A stretch of 64,000 nucleotides of DNA, from positions 30,399-94,398 of the forward strand of contig NZ_LKBA01000009.1 in assembly GCF_001307765.1 (NCBI RefSeq), given 5' to 3'. The notes under the pieces were generated by a model. The model was not told where the DNA came from and ran no database searches. It worked only from the letters and a program-made list of their open reading frames with translations. Numbering within the stretch: position 1 is the first letter of the stretch; every line of letters begins with the position of its first letter. Below are positions 37,112 to 45,914 of this stretch, piece by piece. Source of the DNA: Aliiroseovarius crassostreae (GTDB lineage: Bacteria; Pseudomonadota; Alphaproteobacteria; Rhodobacterales; Rhodobacteraceae). The position numbers and the translations under genes are program-made.

Positions 37112-37732
37112 GTGCCGATGGAATGGATTCCACGTGAGGAAAACATTGCAAATGCGGATGTAGAACAGGCCCCGGATGGTGAGGTTCTGGGTAAAATGAT
37201 TCGAGAAGCGCGCAAGGATAAAGGGCTGACACTGGAAGAAGCCGCAGGGGCGGCAGGTATTGGCAGGTCGACCCTGTCCAAGATCGAAAACAACCAGACA
37301 AAGCCCAGTTTCGATATCATTCGCCGCCTGATGCAGACACTGGAACTGGAAACCCCACAGCTTTTCGTGCAATCCGCCAAGTCCGATATTTCTGGCCGCC
37401 GCGATTTCACCCCGTCAGGGCAGGGCGAACACAAGGAAACGCGCACCTATGACCATGAACTCCTGTGCAACGAACTGACGTCAAAACGCATGGTGCCCTA
37501 TATCTCGACCATCAAGGCGCGCGAGGCGGCGGATTTTGATGGTTGGGTGCGTCACAGCGGCGAAGAGTTCATGTTTGTCCTCTCCGGCACGCTGACACTT
37601 TATACCGAACATTACCGCCCCTTGCAGATGGGGCCGGGCGACAGTGTCTATTATGACAGTGGAATGGGGCATGGCTGCGTGTCGACCAGTAAGGAAGACG
37701 CCAAGGTGCTGTGGGTGTCGCTGCAAGACTGA
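37112..37732 (+). CDS. XRE-family regulator with cupin domain
   Basis: A 206-residue regulator: helix-turn-helix at about 27-80 (LGKMIREARKDKGLTLEEAAGAAGIGRSTLSKIENNQTKPS) and a C-terminal cupin at about 120-205 (HSGEEFMFVLSGTLTLYTEHY, LQMGPGDSVYYDSGMGHG). Such proteins often control amino acid or polyamine uptake and breakdown. It is divergent from the symporter relic, so it probably once regulated that transporter. A GTG at 37112 and an ATG at 37118 can both use the GGGAG site. Confidence 0.85.
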   Translation: MPMEWIPREENIANADVEQAPDGEVLGKMIREARKDKGLTLEEAAGAAGIGRSTLSKIENNQTKPSFDIIRRLMQTLELETPQLFVQSAKSDISGRRDFTPSGQGEHKETRTYDHELLCNELTSKRMVPYISTIKAREAADFDGWVRHSGEEFMFVLSGTLTLYTEHYRPLQMGPGDSVYYDSGMGHGCVSTSKEDAKVLWVSLQD

Positions 37733-37751
37733 GCAGAACATCCGGTATACC

Positions 37752-37775
37752 GCAGGATGCGGGGGCGCATCCTGC
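37752..37775 (+). terminator. Perfect hairpin after the XRE-cupin gene
   Basis: A 10-bp perfect stem, GCAGGATGCG with CGCATCCTGC, closes a GGGG loop 20 bp after the stop. It lacks a U-tract, so it may be a terminator core or an mRNA 3' stabiliser. Confidence 0.5.
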
Positions 37776-37865
37776 CCGCCACCTGTCGCAACCTGCTGCT
37801 TGCGCGTCCGGTATTCTGATAGGTTTCGTCAGACGTGAAACCGGGATGACCAGCGGGGATGATCC

Positions 37866-38570
37866 ATGAATGATCTGTGGGACGGGATGGTGCAGGCCGT
37901 GTGGCTTCTGATCTCGCTTGACCGCGATCTGGTCGAGATCACTTTGCGCAGCCTTGCCGTCACCTGTTCCGCCGTGGTGATCGCTTCGGCCATCGCCCTG
38001 CCGCTTGGCGCGTTGCTGGCGGTGCGCCGGTTCCGACATCGCCGTCTGACCATCGCGGTTCTGAATGCGCTGATGGGTCTGCCCCCCGTGGTTGTAGGGC
38101 TGATCGTCTATGTGATCTTCTCACGTTCCGGTCCCCTGGGGGTCATGGGGCTGCTGTTCACGCCAACCGCCATGATCATTGCGCAGGTCATTATCATCGT
38201 GCCGCTGATTGCGTCGATCACGCAGCAGGCGTTGCGAGAGCTCTGGTCTGATTACCGCGATCTTCTGATCTCGCTGAACACTTCCCTGCCGCAGCGCCTG
38301 GGCACGCTGTTGTGGGATGGACGTCGCGCCCTCCTGACGGCTGCGCTGGCGGGGTTTGGTCGTGCGATTGGCGAAGTCGGGGCGATCATGATTGTGGGCG
38401 GCAATATCGACCACCACACCCGGGTGCTGACAACCGCCATTGCGCTGGAAACCGGCAAGGGGGAGTTTGCCATGGCGCTTGGGCTGGGCTTTATCCTGAT
38501 TGGCCTTGCCGTCGCGGTGAATATCGCCATCCACACCCTTAGCCATACCGAACAGGAGGGACGTTGGTGA
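37866..38570 (+). CDS. tupB: Tungstate ABC transporter permease
   Basis: A 234-residue inner-membrane permease with about five to six helices and an EAA loop (ISLNTSLPQRLGTLLWDGRRALLTAALAGFGRAIGEVGA). It belongs to the TupB branch of the molybdate/tungstate/sulfate importers. Its stop overlaps the ATP-binding gene, and the binding protein follows. Tungstate specificity is inferred from the TupA-like partner. Confidence 0.88.
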   Translation: MNDLWDGMVQAVWLLISLDRDLVEITLRSLAVTCSAVVIASAIALPLGALLAVRRFRHRRLTIAVLNALMGLPPVVVGLIVYVIFSRSGPLGVMGLLFTPTAMIIAQVIIIVPLIASITQQALRELWSDYRDLLISLNTSLPQRLGTLLWDGRRALLTAALAGFGRAIGEVGAIMIVGGNIDHHTRVLTTAIALETGKGEFAMALGLGFILIGLAVAVNIAIHTLSHTEQEGRW

Positions 38571-39289
38571 TGTCCTCCCAATCCCTCTTTCCGATCAAAG
38601 CCCGCGCAGTCACCGTGCGCCGTCGGGGCCGAAACCTGATCGGTCCGCTTGACCTGACCGTAGAAGGGCAGGGGGTCACGATTGTCCTTGGTCCAAACGG
38701 GGCCGGTAAGACCACGCTTTTGCGGGCGCTGCATGGGATCGAGCGGCTGAGTGGCGGACAGATCACCTATGGCTGCCCACGGCCCGAGGCGCTGGCCGCC
38801 CAGGCATTTGTCTTCCAGACCCCGGTGATCATGCGGCGCAGTGTGCGCGAAAACATGTCCTATCCGCTGGCCCTGCGCAAAATGCCCAAGACTGACATCG
38901 CGGCACGGGTGGAAGAGGTGGCGGATCGGGTTGGTCTGAGCTTTGCCCTGAACCGCCCCGCGCGGGTCCTGTCGGGCGGAGAACGCCAGAAGCTCGCCCT
39001 TGGTCGTGCCCTGACCCTGCGACCGGAACTTTTGTTTCTTGATGAGCCCTGTGCCTCGCTGGATGGGCGCGCCACCCGTGAGATCGAGGATGTGTTGCAG
39101 CACGAGATTTCACGCGGCCGCCGGATCATCATGTCGACCCACAATCTTGGCCAGGCCCGCCGTCTGGCCCAGGATGTCTGGTTTGTCCACAAAGGCCAGA
39201 TCCATGAGGCCGCCCCGGCGGACCAGTTTTTCAACACCCCCGCCACCGAAGCGGCGCGGGCATTCATAAACGGAGATATTGTCGAATGA
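38570..39289 (+). CDS. tupC: Tungstate ABC transporter ATP-binding protein
   Basis: A 239-residue ABC ATPase: Walker A GPNGAGKTTLL, signature LSGGERQKLALG, Walker B LLFLDEPCASLD. No C-terminal TOBE domain is seen, unlike ModC further down. The ATG at 38570 overlaps the tupB stop, after AGGAGGG; TTG and GTG codons just upstream are less likely. It overlaps tupA by four bases. Confidence 0.88.
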   Translation: MSSQSLFPIKARAVTVRRRGRNLIGPLDLTVEGQGVTIVLGPNGAGKTTLLRALHGIERLSGGQITYGCPRPEALAAQAFVFQTPVIMRRSVRENMSYPLALRKMPKTDIAARVEEVADRVGLSFALNRPARVLSGGERQKLALGRALTLRPELLFLDEPCASLDGRATREIEDVLQHEISRGRRIIMSTHNLGQARRLAQDVWFVHKGQIHEAAPADQFFNTPATEAARAFINGDIVE

Positions 39290-40080
39290 AGAAGATCCTG
39301 ACGGGGTTTTTTGCCCTCCTGTTGCTGACCGGGCTGGCACAGGCGGACAGTATGAAGATGGCGGTCACCACCTCATTTCACAATTCTGGTCTGGCCGAAG
39401 TGCTGTTGCCGGAAATCCAGAATGATCTGGGGCTTGAAGTGCAGCTTCTGGTCGTGGGTACCGGGCAGGCGCTGAAGCTTGGCCGGGCAGGGGATGTGGA
39501 TGCCATCCTCGTGCATTCGCGCAAATCCGAAGAGGCGTTTGTGGCTGAAGGCTTTGCCCCCCATCGCACCGAGATCATGTATAACGACTTTGTGTTGATC
39601 GGCCCGAAATCCGACCCGGCGCAGATTGCCGGCGCCAACAGTGCCGCAGATGCCTTGGCGCGTATTGCCAAAGCCGAGGCGCCTTTCGTCAGTCGCGGCG
39701 ATGATAGCGGCACCCACAAAAAGGAACGCAGCCTCTGGGTGGCAGCCGAAGTGGCCCCGGCCGGGGACTGGTATCGGGAAGTGGGGGCGGGCATGGGCGC
39801 GTCGCTCAATACCGCTGCCGGGATGGGGGCCTATATCCTTTCGGACCGCGCCAGCTGGCTGAACTTTGCCAATAAGGCCGATCAGGCACTGCTTTTTGCG
39901 GGGGACAAGGTTCTGTTCAATCAATACGCCTATTTGCCGATCAGTGCGGAACGCCACCCGCATGTGAAATCTGAACTGGTCGCAAAACTTGAGGCTTGGC
40001 TGGTCTCGGACCGGGCAAAAGCCCTGATCGACGGCTATCGTCTGTCGGGTGAACAGCTTTTCACCTTCAATGCAAAGTAA
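39286..40080 (+). CDS. tupA: Tungstate-binding periplasmic protein
   Basis: A 264-residue secreted protein. Signal peptide MKKILTGFFALLLLTGLAQA is followed by the TupA-type TSFHNSGLAEVLLP and VVGTGQALKLGRAGDVDAILVHS segments, whose Ser/Thr residues ligate the oxyanion, and by SRGDDSGTHKKE. It captures tungstate for formate- and aldehyde-oxidising enzymes. It is third in tupBCA. Confidence 0.9.
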   Translation: MKKILTGFFALLLLTGLAQADSMKMAVTTSFHNSGLAEVLLPEIQNDLGLEVQLLVVGTGQALKLGRAGDVDAILVHSRKSEEAFVAEGFAPHRTEIMYNDFVLIGPKSDPAQIAGANSAADALARIAKAEAPFVSRGDDSGTHKKERSLWVAAEVAPAGDWYREVGAGMGASLNTAAGMGAYILSDRASWLNFANKADQALLFAGDKVLFNQYAYLPISAERHPHVKSELVAKLEAWLVSDRAKALIDGYRLSGEQLFTFNAK

Positions 40081-40081
40081 C

Positions 40082-40178
40082 GGCGGGGGCGCAGGCTTCT
40101 CCTCCGCCCGCCTTTTTCGTAATGACCCGAAATTTTTGCCCAAACCCTAAGGGGTTTGGGCTTTGCCCTGAAAAGGGC
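40082..40178 (+). terminator. Three hairpins in tandem between tupA and modA
   Basis: The first is a GGCGGG/CCCGCC stem followed by TTTTT (40082-40117), a typical terminator. The second is a perfect 10-bp stem, GCCCAAACCC with GGGTTTGGGC (40138-40161). The third is GCCCT-GAAA-AGGGC (40165-40178). The first should end the tup transcript; the others may insulate or regulate modA. Confidence 0.65.
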
Positions 40179-40244
40179 AGCGCAGGCGCCGCCTCAGATT
40201 AATTTGATCTTGTCGCTCTTGCCTAAACCCGTCACTCTCCGCAC

Positions 40245-41012
40245 ATGTTTTCGCGCCTGATCAAATCCCTTATGGCCCTTGCGCTTTCCGTGTGCTTTGC
40301 GGTGCCATCCGTGGCCGGTCAGGTCACAATCTTTGCCGCGGCCAGCCTGAAAACCGCGTTGGAGGATCTTGCGCCGGTTTTGGAAAATGCCACCGGGCAT
40401 GAGCTGACCCTGTCTTTTGCCGGCACCTCGGCGCTTGCGCGGCAGATCGAGTATGGCGCCCCTGTTGATATCTTTATTTCCGCCAATCCCGACTGGATGG
40501 ATTATCTGGAGGCCAAAGGTCTGACCCAGCCCACCAGCCGGACTGACCTTGTTGGCAACCGGCTGGTCCTGGTGGGGCAGGGGGCGGCGGCTGATCTCAA
40601 CAACAGTTTCGACTTTGGTGCCCGCCTGAAGGGAGGGCGGCTTGCCATGGCGCTGGTTGATGCGGTGCCTGCCGGTATTTATGGCAAGGCGGCGCTGCAA
40701 TCGCTGGGCAAGTGGGAGGCGCTGATGCCGCAGGTTGCGCAGGCCGACAATGTGCGCGCTGCCCTTGCTCTCGTGGCACAGGGGGCCGCTCCGCTGGGGA
40801 TTGTCTATGAAAGTGACGCAAAGGCTGAACCACGCACCCCTGTTATCGGTGTCTTCCCGGCGGATACGCATCCGCCGATCCGCTATCCGGCGGCGTTGAC
40901 CCTGGGCGCAGCTGGTGACGCGCGCGAGGTGCTCGACTGGCTAATGGGTCCTCGTGCGCAGGATGGTTTCCGAAGCCACGGGTTTCAGGTTCCGGGGCAG
41001 GGGATGCAATGA
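40245..41012 (+). CDS. modA: Molybdate-binding periplasmic protein
   Basis: A 255-residue secreted protein with signal peptide MFSRLIKSLMALALSVCFAVPSVAG. The ModA motifs FAAASLKTALEDLAP, FAGTSALARQIEYGAPVDIFISAN and VPAGIYGKAAL line the oxyanion site. It delivers molybdate to ModBC. It overlaps modB by four bases. Confidence 0.95.
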   Translation: MFSRLIKSLMALALSVCFAVPSVAGQVTIFAAASLKTALEDLAPVLENATGHELTLSFAGTSALARQIEYGAPVDIFISANPDWMDYLEAKGLTQPTSRTDLVGNRLVLVGQGAAADLNNSFDFGARLKGGRLAMALVDAVPAGIYGKAALQSLGKWEALMPQVAQADNVRAALALVAQGAAPLGIVYESDAKAEPRTPVIGVFPADTHPPIRYPAALTLGAAGDAREVLDWLMGPRAQDGFRSHGFQVPGQGMQ

Positions 41013-41710
41013 TGGACTGGCTGGGGCCACAGGAATGGGACGCGGTGCGCCTGTCGCTCAAGGTTGCCTTCTGGGCAACGCTTCTGGCCCTGCCGCCGGG
41101 TGTGCTGGTGGCGTTACTCCTCGCACGAGGGCAGTTTTTCGGCAAACAGATCTTGAACGGGCTGGTGCATCTGCCGCTGGTCATGCCGCCGGTGGTGACA
41201 GGGTATCTGCTGTTGGTGGGCTTTGGTCCCAACGGGCCTTTGGGCTGGCTGTTCGGGCAGATTGGTGTGGTGTTTGCGTTCCGCTGGACCGGGGCCGCCC
41301 TGGCCGCGGCCATTATGGGATTTCCTTTGATGGTGCGGGCCATCCGCCTGTCAATCGAGGCGGTGGATCGCAAGTTGGAACAGGCCGCGTCGACCCTTGG
41401 GGCCTCGCAGGTCATGGTGTTTTTCACCGTCACCTTGCCGTTGATCCTGCCCGGCCTGCTGACCGGGGCAATCCTGGCCTTCGCCAAGGCGATGGGAGAG
41501 TTCGGCGCCACCATTACCTTTGTGTCCAACATTCCCGGTCAGACCCAAACCCTGCCATCGGCCATTTACGCGTTCTTGCAAGTGCCAGGTGGCGAGGCGG
41601 CGGCCACGCGCCTTGTGGTGATCTCAATCGCCATTGCGATGGTTGCTCTTGTCGCCTCGGAAGTGCTGGCGCACCGATTGGCCAAACGGATCGGGGGCGA
41701 GGATGCTTGA
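41009..41710 (+). CDS. modB: Molybdate ABC transporter permease
   Basis: A 233-residue inner-membrane protein with five predicted helices. The EAA loop EQAASTLGASQVMVFFTVTLPLILPGLLTG and the C-terminal GEFGATITFVSNIPGQTQTLP segment are ModB signatures. It overlaps modA by four and modC by eight bases. Confidence 0.95.
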   Translation: MMDWLGPQEWDAVRLSLKVAFWATLLALPPGVLVALLLARGQFFGKQILNGLVHLPLVMPPVVTGYLLLVGFGPNGPLGWLFGQIGVVFAFRWTGAALAAAIMGFPLMVRAIRLSIEAVDRKLEQAASTLGASQVMVFFTVTLPLILPGLLTGAILAFAKAMGEFGATITFVSNIPGQTQTLPSAIYAFLQVPGGEAAATRLVVISIAIAMVALVASEVLAHRLAKRIGGEDA

Positions 41711-42791
41711 CGTCCGGCTGAAACACCGGTTTTCCGGCATGGATCTGGATCTGGACTTTACAGCTCCGGATGGGCTGACCGTGCTTTATGGGGCGTCTGG
41801 GTCCGGCAAGACAACTGTCGTGAATGCGGTGGCAGGTCTGTTGCGCCCGGATCAGGGTCGGGTTGTGGTCGGGGACGAGGTGCTGGGGGATACGTCACGG
41901 GGGATCTGGCTGCCGCCACACAAGCGCGGGTTGGGTTATGTGTTTCAGGAAGCGCGGCTGTTTCCACACCTGACCGTGCGTCAGAACCTTGCTTACGGGG
42001 GCTGGTTCGGCCGCCGTCCCTCGGCACCCGATACTGTTGCCAGCTTTGATCAGGTGGTCGACATGCTGGCTATCGCCCCGTTGCTTGCCCGTCGTCCCGC
42101 CAGCCTCTCGGGCGGGGAAAAACAGCGTGTTGCCATTGGGCGTGCCTTGCTAGCCCGTCCAAAATTGCTTTTGGCGGATGAGCCCCTCGCGGCGCTGGAT
42201 CAGGCGCGGAAATCTGAAATTCTGCCCTATTTCGAACGGCTGCGGGATGAGATCGCGTTGCCGATCCTCTATGTCTGCCATGCCCCCGAAGAAGTCGCGC
42301 GTCTGGCCACCACCGTTGTGGCGCTGGATCAGGGGCGGATCCTCAAAGTGGGGCCGGCAGAAGACGTGCTGGCGGATCCGGGCTTTACCCCGCAAGGCCC
42401 GCGCGCCGTGGGCGCCATTTTGCGGGCGCAGGTGGCTGTTCAGCACGAGGATGGCCTGACCGAGCTGGACGCAGGAGGCGTACCGCTTTTTGTCCCCCAT
42501 ATCCAAAAACCTACCGGGAGCAGGCTGCGCCTGCGCATTGCCGCTCAGGATGTGATTCTGGCCCGGGACCTGCCCGGTGATATGTCTGCGCTCAATGTCT
42601 TGCCGGGCGTGATTGAAGAGCTGCGTGTGGGGGATGGTCCGGGGGCCATCGTATCCCTGACGACACCCGCAGGAAAACTCCTGGCCCGGATCACCCGCCG
42701 GTCCGCCGGCTCCATGCAGCTTGCACCGGGACAGCCCATGAACGCGATCGTGAAAACCGTTGCCATCGCACCCGAGGATGTGGGGCGTTAA
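41703..42791 (+). CDS. modC: Molybdate ABC transporter ATP-binding protein
   Basis: A 362-residue ATPase: Walker A GASGSGKTT, signature LSGGEKQRVAIG, Walker B LLADEPLAALD, then a C-terminal TOBE (molbindin) domain at about 290-355 that senses oxyanion. The ATG at 41703 is inside the end of modB; the longer upstream frame has no similarity. An IS6 remnant begins five bases after the stop, so this gene marks the left edge of the island. Confidence 0.94.
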   Translation: MLDVRLKHRFSGMDLDLDFTAPDGLTVLYGASGSGKTTVVNAVAGLLRPDQGRVVVGDEVLGDTSRGIWLPPHKRGLGYVFQEARLFPHLTVRQNLAYGGWFGRRPSAPDTVASFDQVVDMLAIAPLLARRPASLSGGEKQRVAIGRALLARPKLLLADEPLAALDQARKSEILPYFERLRDEIALPILYVCHAPEEVARLATTVVALDQGRILKVGPAEDVLADPGFTPQGPRAVGAILRAQVAVQHEDGLTELDAGGVPLFVPHIQKPTGSRLRLRIAAQDVILARDLPGDMSALNVLPGVIEELRVGDGPGAIVSLTTPAGKLLARITRRSAGSMQLAPGQPMNAIVKTVAIAPEDVGR

Positions 42792-42795
42792 TTCC

Positions 42796-43042
42796 GGCTC
42801 TTTTGTAAACTTTTCGGCAGGCCGCAATCGCCCTTCTGATAGGCACAATTATGCTGCGCGCTGCTGTTCAAGCCACGCCATTGTCTCTGGCATGACACAT
42901 GGCCCAACACCAAAGGCACGTTCGATCATGCGCTTTTCGCCGATGGGGTCGCGGGTCAGATTGAACATGCGGCCTTTTCTGTGTTGATCTTACTGGGTTT
43001 TTTCCAGTCCTTGCAGCCCTTTATGGCCTTGCCCAGAAAGCG
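42796..43042 (-). mobile_element. IS6-family remnant, left copy of a 247-bp direct repeat
   Basis: The segment is repeated in the same orientation at 63517-63763 with only a handful of base differences. It begins with GGCTCTTTTG(T/C)AAA, close to the IS6/IS26 terminal repeat GGCTCTGTTGCAAA. On the minus strand its inner end encodes RFLGKAIKGCKDWKKPSKIN, then TEKA, similar to the middle of IS6 transposases (K-x-INTDKA). Most of the transposase is missing. A short open frame is retained between the fragment and the terminal repeat. Confidence 0.7.
42849..42968 (-). CDS. Small ORF within the left IS6 remnant, 39 residues, unknown
   Basis: Reads MFNLTRDPIGEKRMIERAFG and ends MAWLEQQRAA. The same frame is intact in the right copy (63570-63689) with two substitutions (Asp to Ala, Gly to Ser). 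I do not recognise it; it may be a passenger fragment or the altered end of the element. No ribosome site is convincing. Confidence 0.3.
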   Translation of the reverse strand: MFNLTRDPIGEKRMIERAFGVGPCVMPETMAWLEQQRAA

Positions 43043-43044
43043 GG

Positions 43045-43087
43045 TCGCCTTATTATTGAGACACAATAATGAAGGCGAAACGCTTTA
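43045..43087. repeat. Palindromic hairpin repeat, short copy
   Basis: TCGCCTTATTATTG and CAATAATGAAGGCGA form a near-perfect stem, ending in AAACGCTTTA. It matches the first hairpin and the terminal sequence of the longer copy at 59941-60058. It directly abuts the IS6 remnant. Confidence 0.6.
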
Positions 43088-43252
43088 GCTGATGCCACAG
43101 CGGCAGTCCCACCGACCCGCCCAAAGCACGACCTCACCCGTGAAATGACGCCCTTTGAAAGCACTCATGGCTTGCCTCCTTCGACACCGCCTTGCCAGCT
43201 TGAAAAAAGTTGAGAAAAGCTTGCAACAGAGCCCTTGGCATTGCGTAAAAAA

Positions 43253-43471
43253 ATGCCAATCCGCGAGAGATTGCGGCGAGCTGGCCTGTCCCGCAATGCC
43301 ATCAGGATGTACCTGCTCGAAGGCGCGGTTGAGCTGAAGTTCAAGACGCCAGCGCGGCCGAGAAAACTTGATCTATACGTAGGCCGGCTGTTTGCCTTGC
43401 TTCTGGCACAGACACGGAAGTCGCGCACAGAACGCCGCACCGTGAAGCAAATGCACGCTGATCTGGCGTAA
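43253..43471 (+). pseudogene. IS21-family IstA transposase fragment
   Basis: The frame reads MPIRERLRRAGLSRNAIRMY, then AVELKFKTPARPRKLD, then RRTVKQMHADLA. This is the N-terminal helix-turn-helix and linker of IstA (compare the common IREIARRTGLSRNTVRRYL and RRTAKQLHADL). It stops after about 72 residues and lacks the DDE domain. It is a relic at the island edge. Confidence 0.75.
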
Positions 43472-43532
43472 CTCAGGGTCAGGCTTCAAACCCAATAGAT
43501 GACGAGTGTCGCGAGGGCGAGGGTCGATCTTT

Positions 43533-44195
43533 TCAGTCTTCGGATACGGACGGAGGAACGGCCCCTTCCTGCCGGAAATTCGCGACTGTTTTCAGGCGTG
43601 AGGTGGTGCCGATCTGTTTGAAGATGGCCGATACATGGGATTTGATTGTGCTTTCGGACAGGTCAAGTAATCTTGCGATTTCCTTGTTGGCCAACCCCTT
43701 GCACATCAGCTCAAAGACATCGCGTTGCCGGGGGGTGAGGCTTTGCTCGGGCCGTTCGGAAACATCCAAAGGCACCGGTGTCTCTGCCGTCATCCCTCCT
43801 TGCAGATAAGAGCGGGGCAGGAAGATCTCGCCTTCCAGGATCAGGGACACTGCGTGTATCAGGACCTGCGGGTCCGCTGATTTGGGGATGAAACCATCCG
43901 CTCCAGCCTCCAGTGCGACCCTGATCAGATCATAATCCGTGTGCCCCGAGATCAGCGCCACCGCATTTGAGGGATCGAACTGCTTGAGGCGGATCAGCCC
44001 GTCAATTGCATCGGAATCCGGCAGGTGCACATCCAGCAGAACCAGATCAACCGTGTTCTCTGCACCCAGAAAGGCCAGCGCGTCCGATACCGTCTCGGTC
44101 CCTTCGACACGCATGCCCGAAAAGGCACCTTCCAGTAGGTTCTTCGCACCTGCCCGGATCAGATGATGGTCATCCACGATTAACACAATAGTCAT
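43533..44195 (-). CDS. LuxR/NarL family response regulator
   Basis: A 220-residue two-component regulator. The receiver domain has Asp8/Asp9 and phospho-acceptor Asp55 (LVLLDVHLPD), and Lys in IPKSAD. The C-terminal LuxR helix-turn-helix is LTPRQRDVFELMCKGLANKEIARLLDLSESTIKSHVSAIFKQI. It lies 63 bp after the Na/Pi cotransporter gene, at the far end of the aapJQMP operon. The hybrid kinase at 52264 is the only unpaired kinase nearby and is its likely partner. Confidence 0.9.
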   Translation of the reverse strand: MTIVLIVDDHHLIRAGAKNLLEGAFSGMRVEGTETVSDALAFLGAENTVDLVLLDVHLPDSDAIDGLIRLKQFDPSNAVALISGHTDYDLIRVALEAGADGFIPKSADPQVLIHAVSLILEGEIFLPRSYLQGGMTAETPVPLDVSERPEQSLTPRQRDVFELMCKGLANKEIARLLDLSESTIKSHVSAIFKQIGTTSRLKTVANFRQEGAVPPSVSED

Positions 44196-44258
44196 TGCCT
44201 GCGCTCTCCCCCTATCCGCAGCAAGACTAGCAGTTCAGGTATGCTGTTTCCATGGCTA

Positions 44259-45890
44259 TCAGTGCATCATGACAGAGCTGTCCCGGCCTCCGATCTTGGA
44301 TGCAGTGTAAATATGATAATAGATGCGTGAAAAATCCCGAAGCAGTTCGTTATGCAACGATGTGGTGCTGATCGAGGACAGGGTGCCCTCGGCAAGGCGA
44401 CTGAAATGGGCCTGGCGGCTTTCGTCCACCATCCGCTCCAGTTCCTTGCGTCCCTTTTGCAGTGTCTTGCGTACCTTGGCGTCGCCAAGCAGCGCGGCGG
44501 ACAATGCGAGACGGATACCCTGATGGATCATCTCCAGCATCTCCAGCAACTCGGCGGCTCCGGCATCCGAGAACCGGATCTGCTCTTGCGAGGTCGAGGC
44601 TGTCAGTTCGACGGCATTCGTTACCAGTTCTGAAACATGGCCCAAATTGGTCGCGATCAGCAGCAGGTTCATCGCCTTGGCACTGTCACCTTCCGAGATT
44701 TCCTCGCGGGTGATATCGGTCAGATAGAACTTGAACTCCTCCAGCATCTTGGCGACTCGCGTTTGATTTTCTTGGGCGCCCTGCACATCGACCTGATCTC
44801 GTGCGGCGATGCCAACCGACAGCAGGGCCAGGGAATCCTCGATCCTCTCATTTACCCGGTAAAGCTCACGCGTGGCACTGGTTAGGGCCAGAACGGGCGA
44901 AGAGATCAGTTCCTTATCCAGATATTTTGTGACCGGTTCGGCGGCGCCGACGCCGGGATCGGGAAAGACACGCGCCAGCAGGGAAGCGGCGGTCTGTACC
45001 CAGGGCAGGAACAGCGTGGCCACCAGCAGGTTGAATGCCATGTGGAAATTCACCAGTGCCTGCGCTGCGCCGCCAAAGGATTGGAGTTGGTCGCTTACCC
45101 AGGGCAAGAACGGCAACACCAGCAGGCTGGCAAGCAGCTTGAAACCTGCGTTGCCAAGGGCGGCGTGCTGGCTTTGGGGGCCGGTGCTGAGCGTTGCGAT
45201 GATCGGAGGGATTGTGCCGCCGATATTGGCCCCCAGAATCATGATCAGCCCGGTGCCAGCGGGAACGATGCCCGCGCTGGCTAGCGAGGCAGTCAGCAGC
45301 ACCACCGCCAGACTGGAATGCACCAGCCAGGTCAGCACCGCCATCAGGAACAGGGTCAGAAGGGCCTCGCCCTCAAGCGCCGAAAGAACATAGGCCAGCC
45401 CGTCGGCTTCTCGCAACGGCTGTGAGGACATGCGGATCAGGCTGAGCGCCAGCAGAACCATGCCCAGCCCGACGATGGCGCGACCGATTTGGCGGGTAGC
45501 GAAGCGTCCACCCCGGCCATGCAGGAAAAAGCCTATCAGGATGGCCGCGTAGGCCAGCCAGGACAGGTTGAACGACAGAATCTGGGCCGAGATCGACGTC
45601 CCCACATCCGCCCCCAGCATCACCGCAAGCGCCGCTGGCGTCTGTACCAGCCCCTTGGAGGCGAAGGACGATATGATCAATGCCGTCGCGGTGCTGCTTT
45701 GCAGGAATACCGTGATCGCCAGCCCAACCCAGAATGAGGTGAACCGGCCACTGATCGCCAGCCCGAGATAATGCCGAAGTGAGCCGCCAAAGGCACGGAT
45801 GAACCCCGTGCGGACAAGACGAATGCCCCAAAGCATCAACGCTACAGATCCAACGATCTGCACAAGTACAACCGTGCTGGTAATGGCCAA
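44259..45890 (-). CDS. Na/Pi cotransporter family protein with PhoU-like domain
   Basis: A 543-residue membrane protein. The N-terminal half has the inverted repeat of the NptA/PNaS family (FLQSSTATALIISSF and VHSSLAVVLLTASLASAG, the QSS motifs) and moves phosphate with sodium. The C-terminal 200 residues are a PhoU-like helical domain (LYRVNERIEDSLALLSVG, then EEFKFYLTDITREEI). Bacterial members can act in phosphate export or uptake. It starts 24 bp after aapP, in one operon with an amino acid importer, an unusual partnership. Confidence 0.88.
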   Translation of the reverse strand: MAITSTVVLVQIVGSVALMLWGIRLVRTGFIRAFGGSLRHYLGLAISGRFTSFWVGLAITVFLQSSTATALIISSFASKGLVQTPAALAVMLGADVGTSISAQILSFNLSWLAYAAILIGFFLHGRGGRFATRQIGRAIVGLGMVLLALSLIRMSSQPLREADGLAYVLSALEGEALLTLFLMAVLTWLVHSSLAVVLLTASLASAGIVPAGTGLIMILGANIGGTIPPIIATLSTGPQSQHAALGNAGFKLLASLLVLPFLPWVSDQLQSFGGAAQALVNFHMAFNLLVATLFLPWVQTAASLLARVFPDPGVGAAEPVTKYLDKELISSPVLALTSATRELYRVNERIEDSLALLSVGIAARDQVDVQGAQENQTRVAKMLEEFKFYLTDITREEISEGDSAKAMNLLLIATNLGHVSELVTNAVELTASTSQEQIRFSDAGAAELLEMLEMIHQGIRLALSAALLGDAKVRKTLQKGRKELERMVDESRQAHFSRLAEGTLSSISTTSLHNELLRDFSRIYYHIYTASKIGGRDSSVMMH

Positions 45891-45914
45891 TCCTCCCTTT
45901 TGGTTCCGACTGAA

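Noticed and set aside
37822..37842. GGTTTC-N9-GAAACC upstream of tupB as a fourth parS site
   Set aside because: The half-sites resemble the parS-like palindromes, but the spacing is nine rather than five bases and the inner bases do not pair. It may be an unrelated operator.
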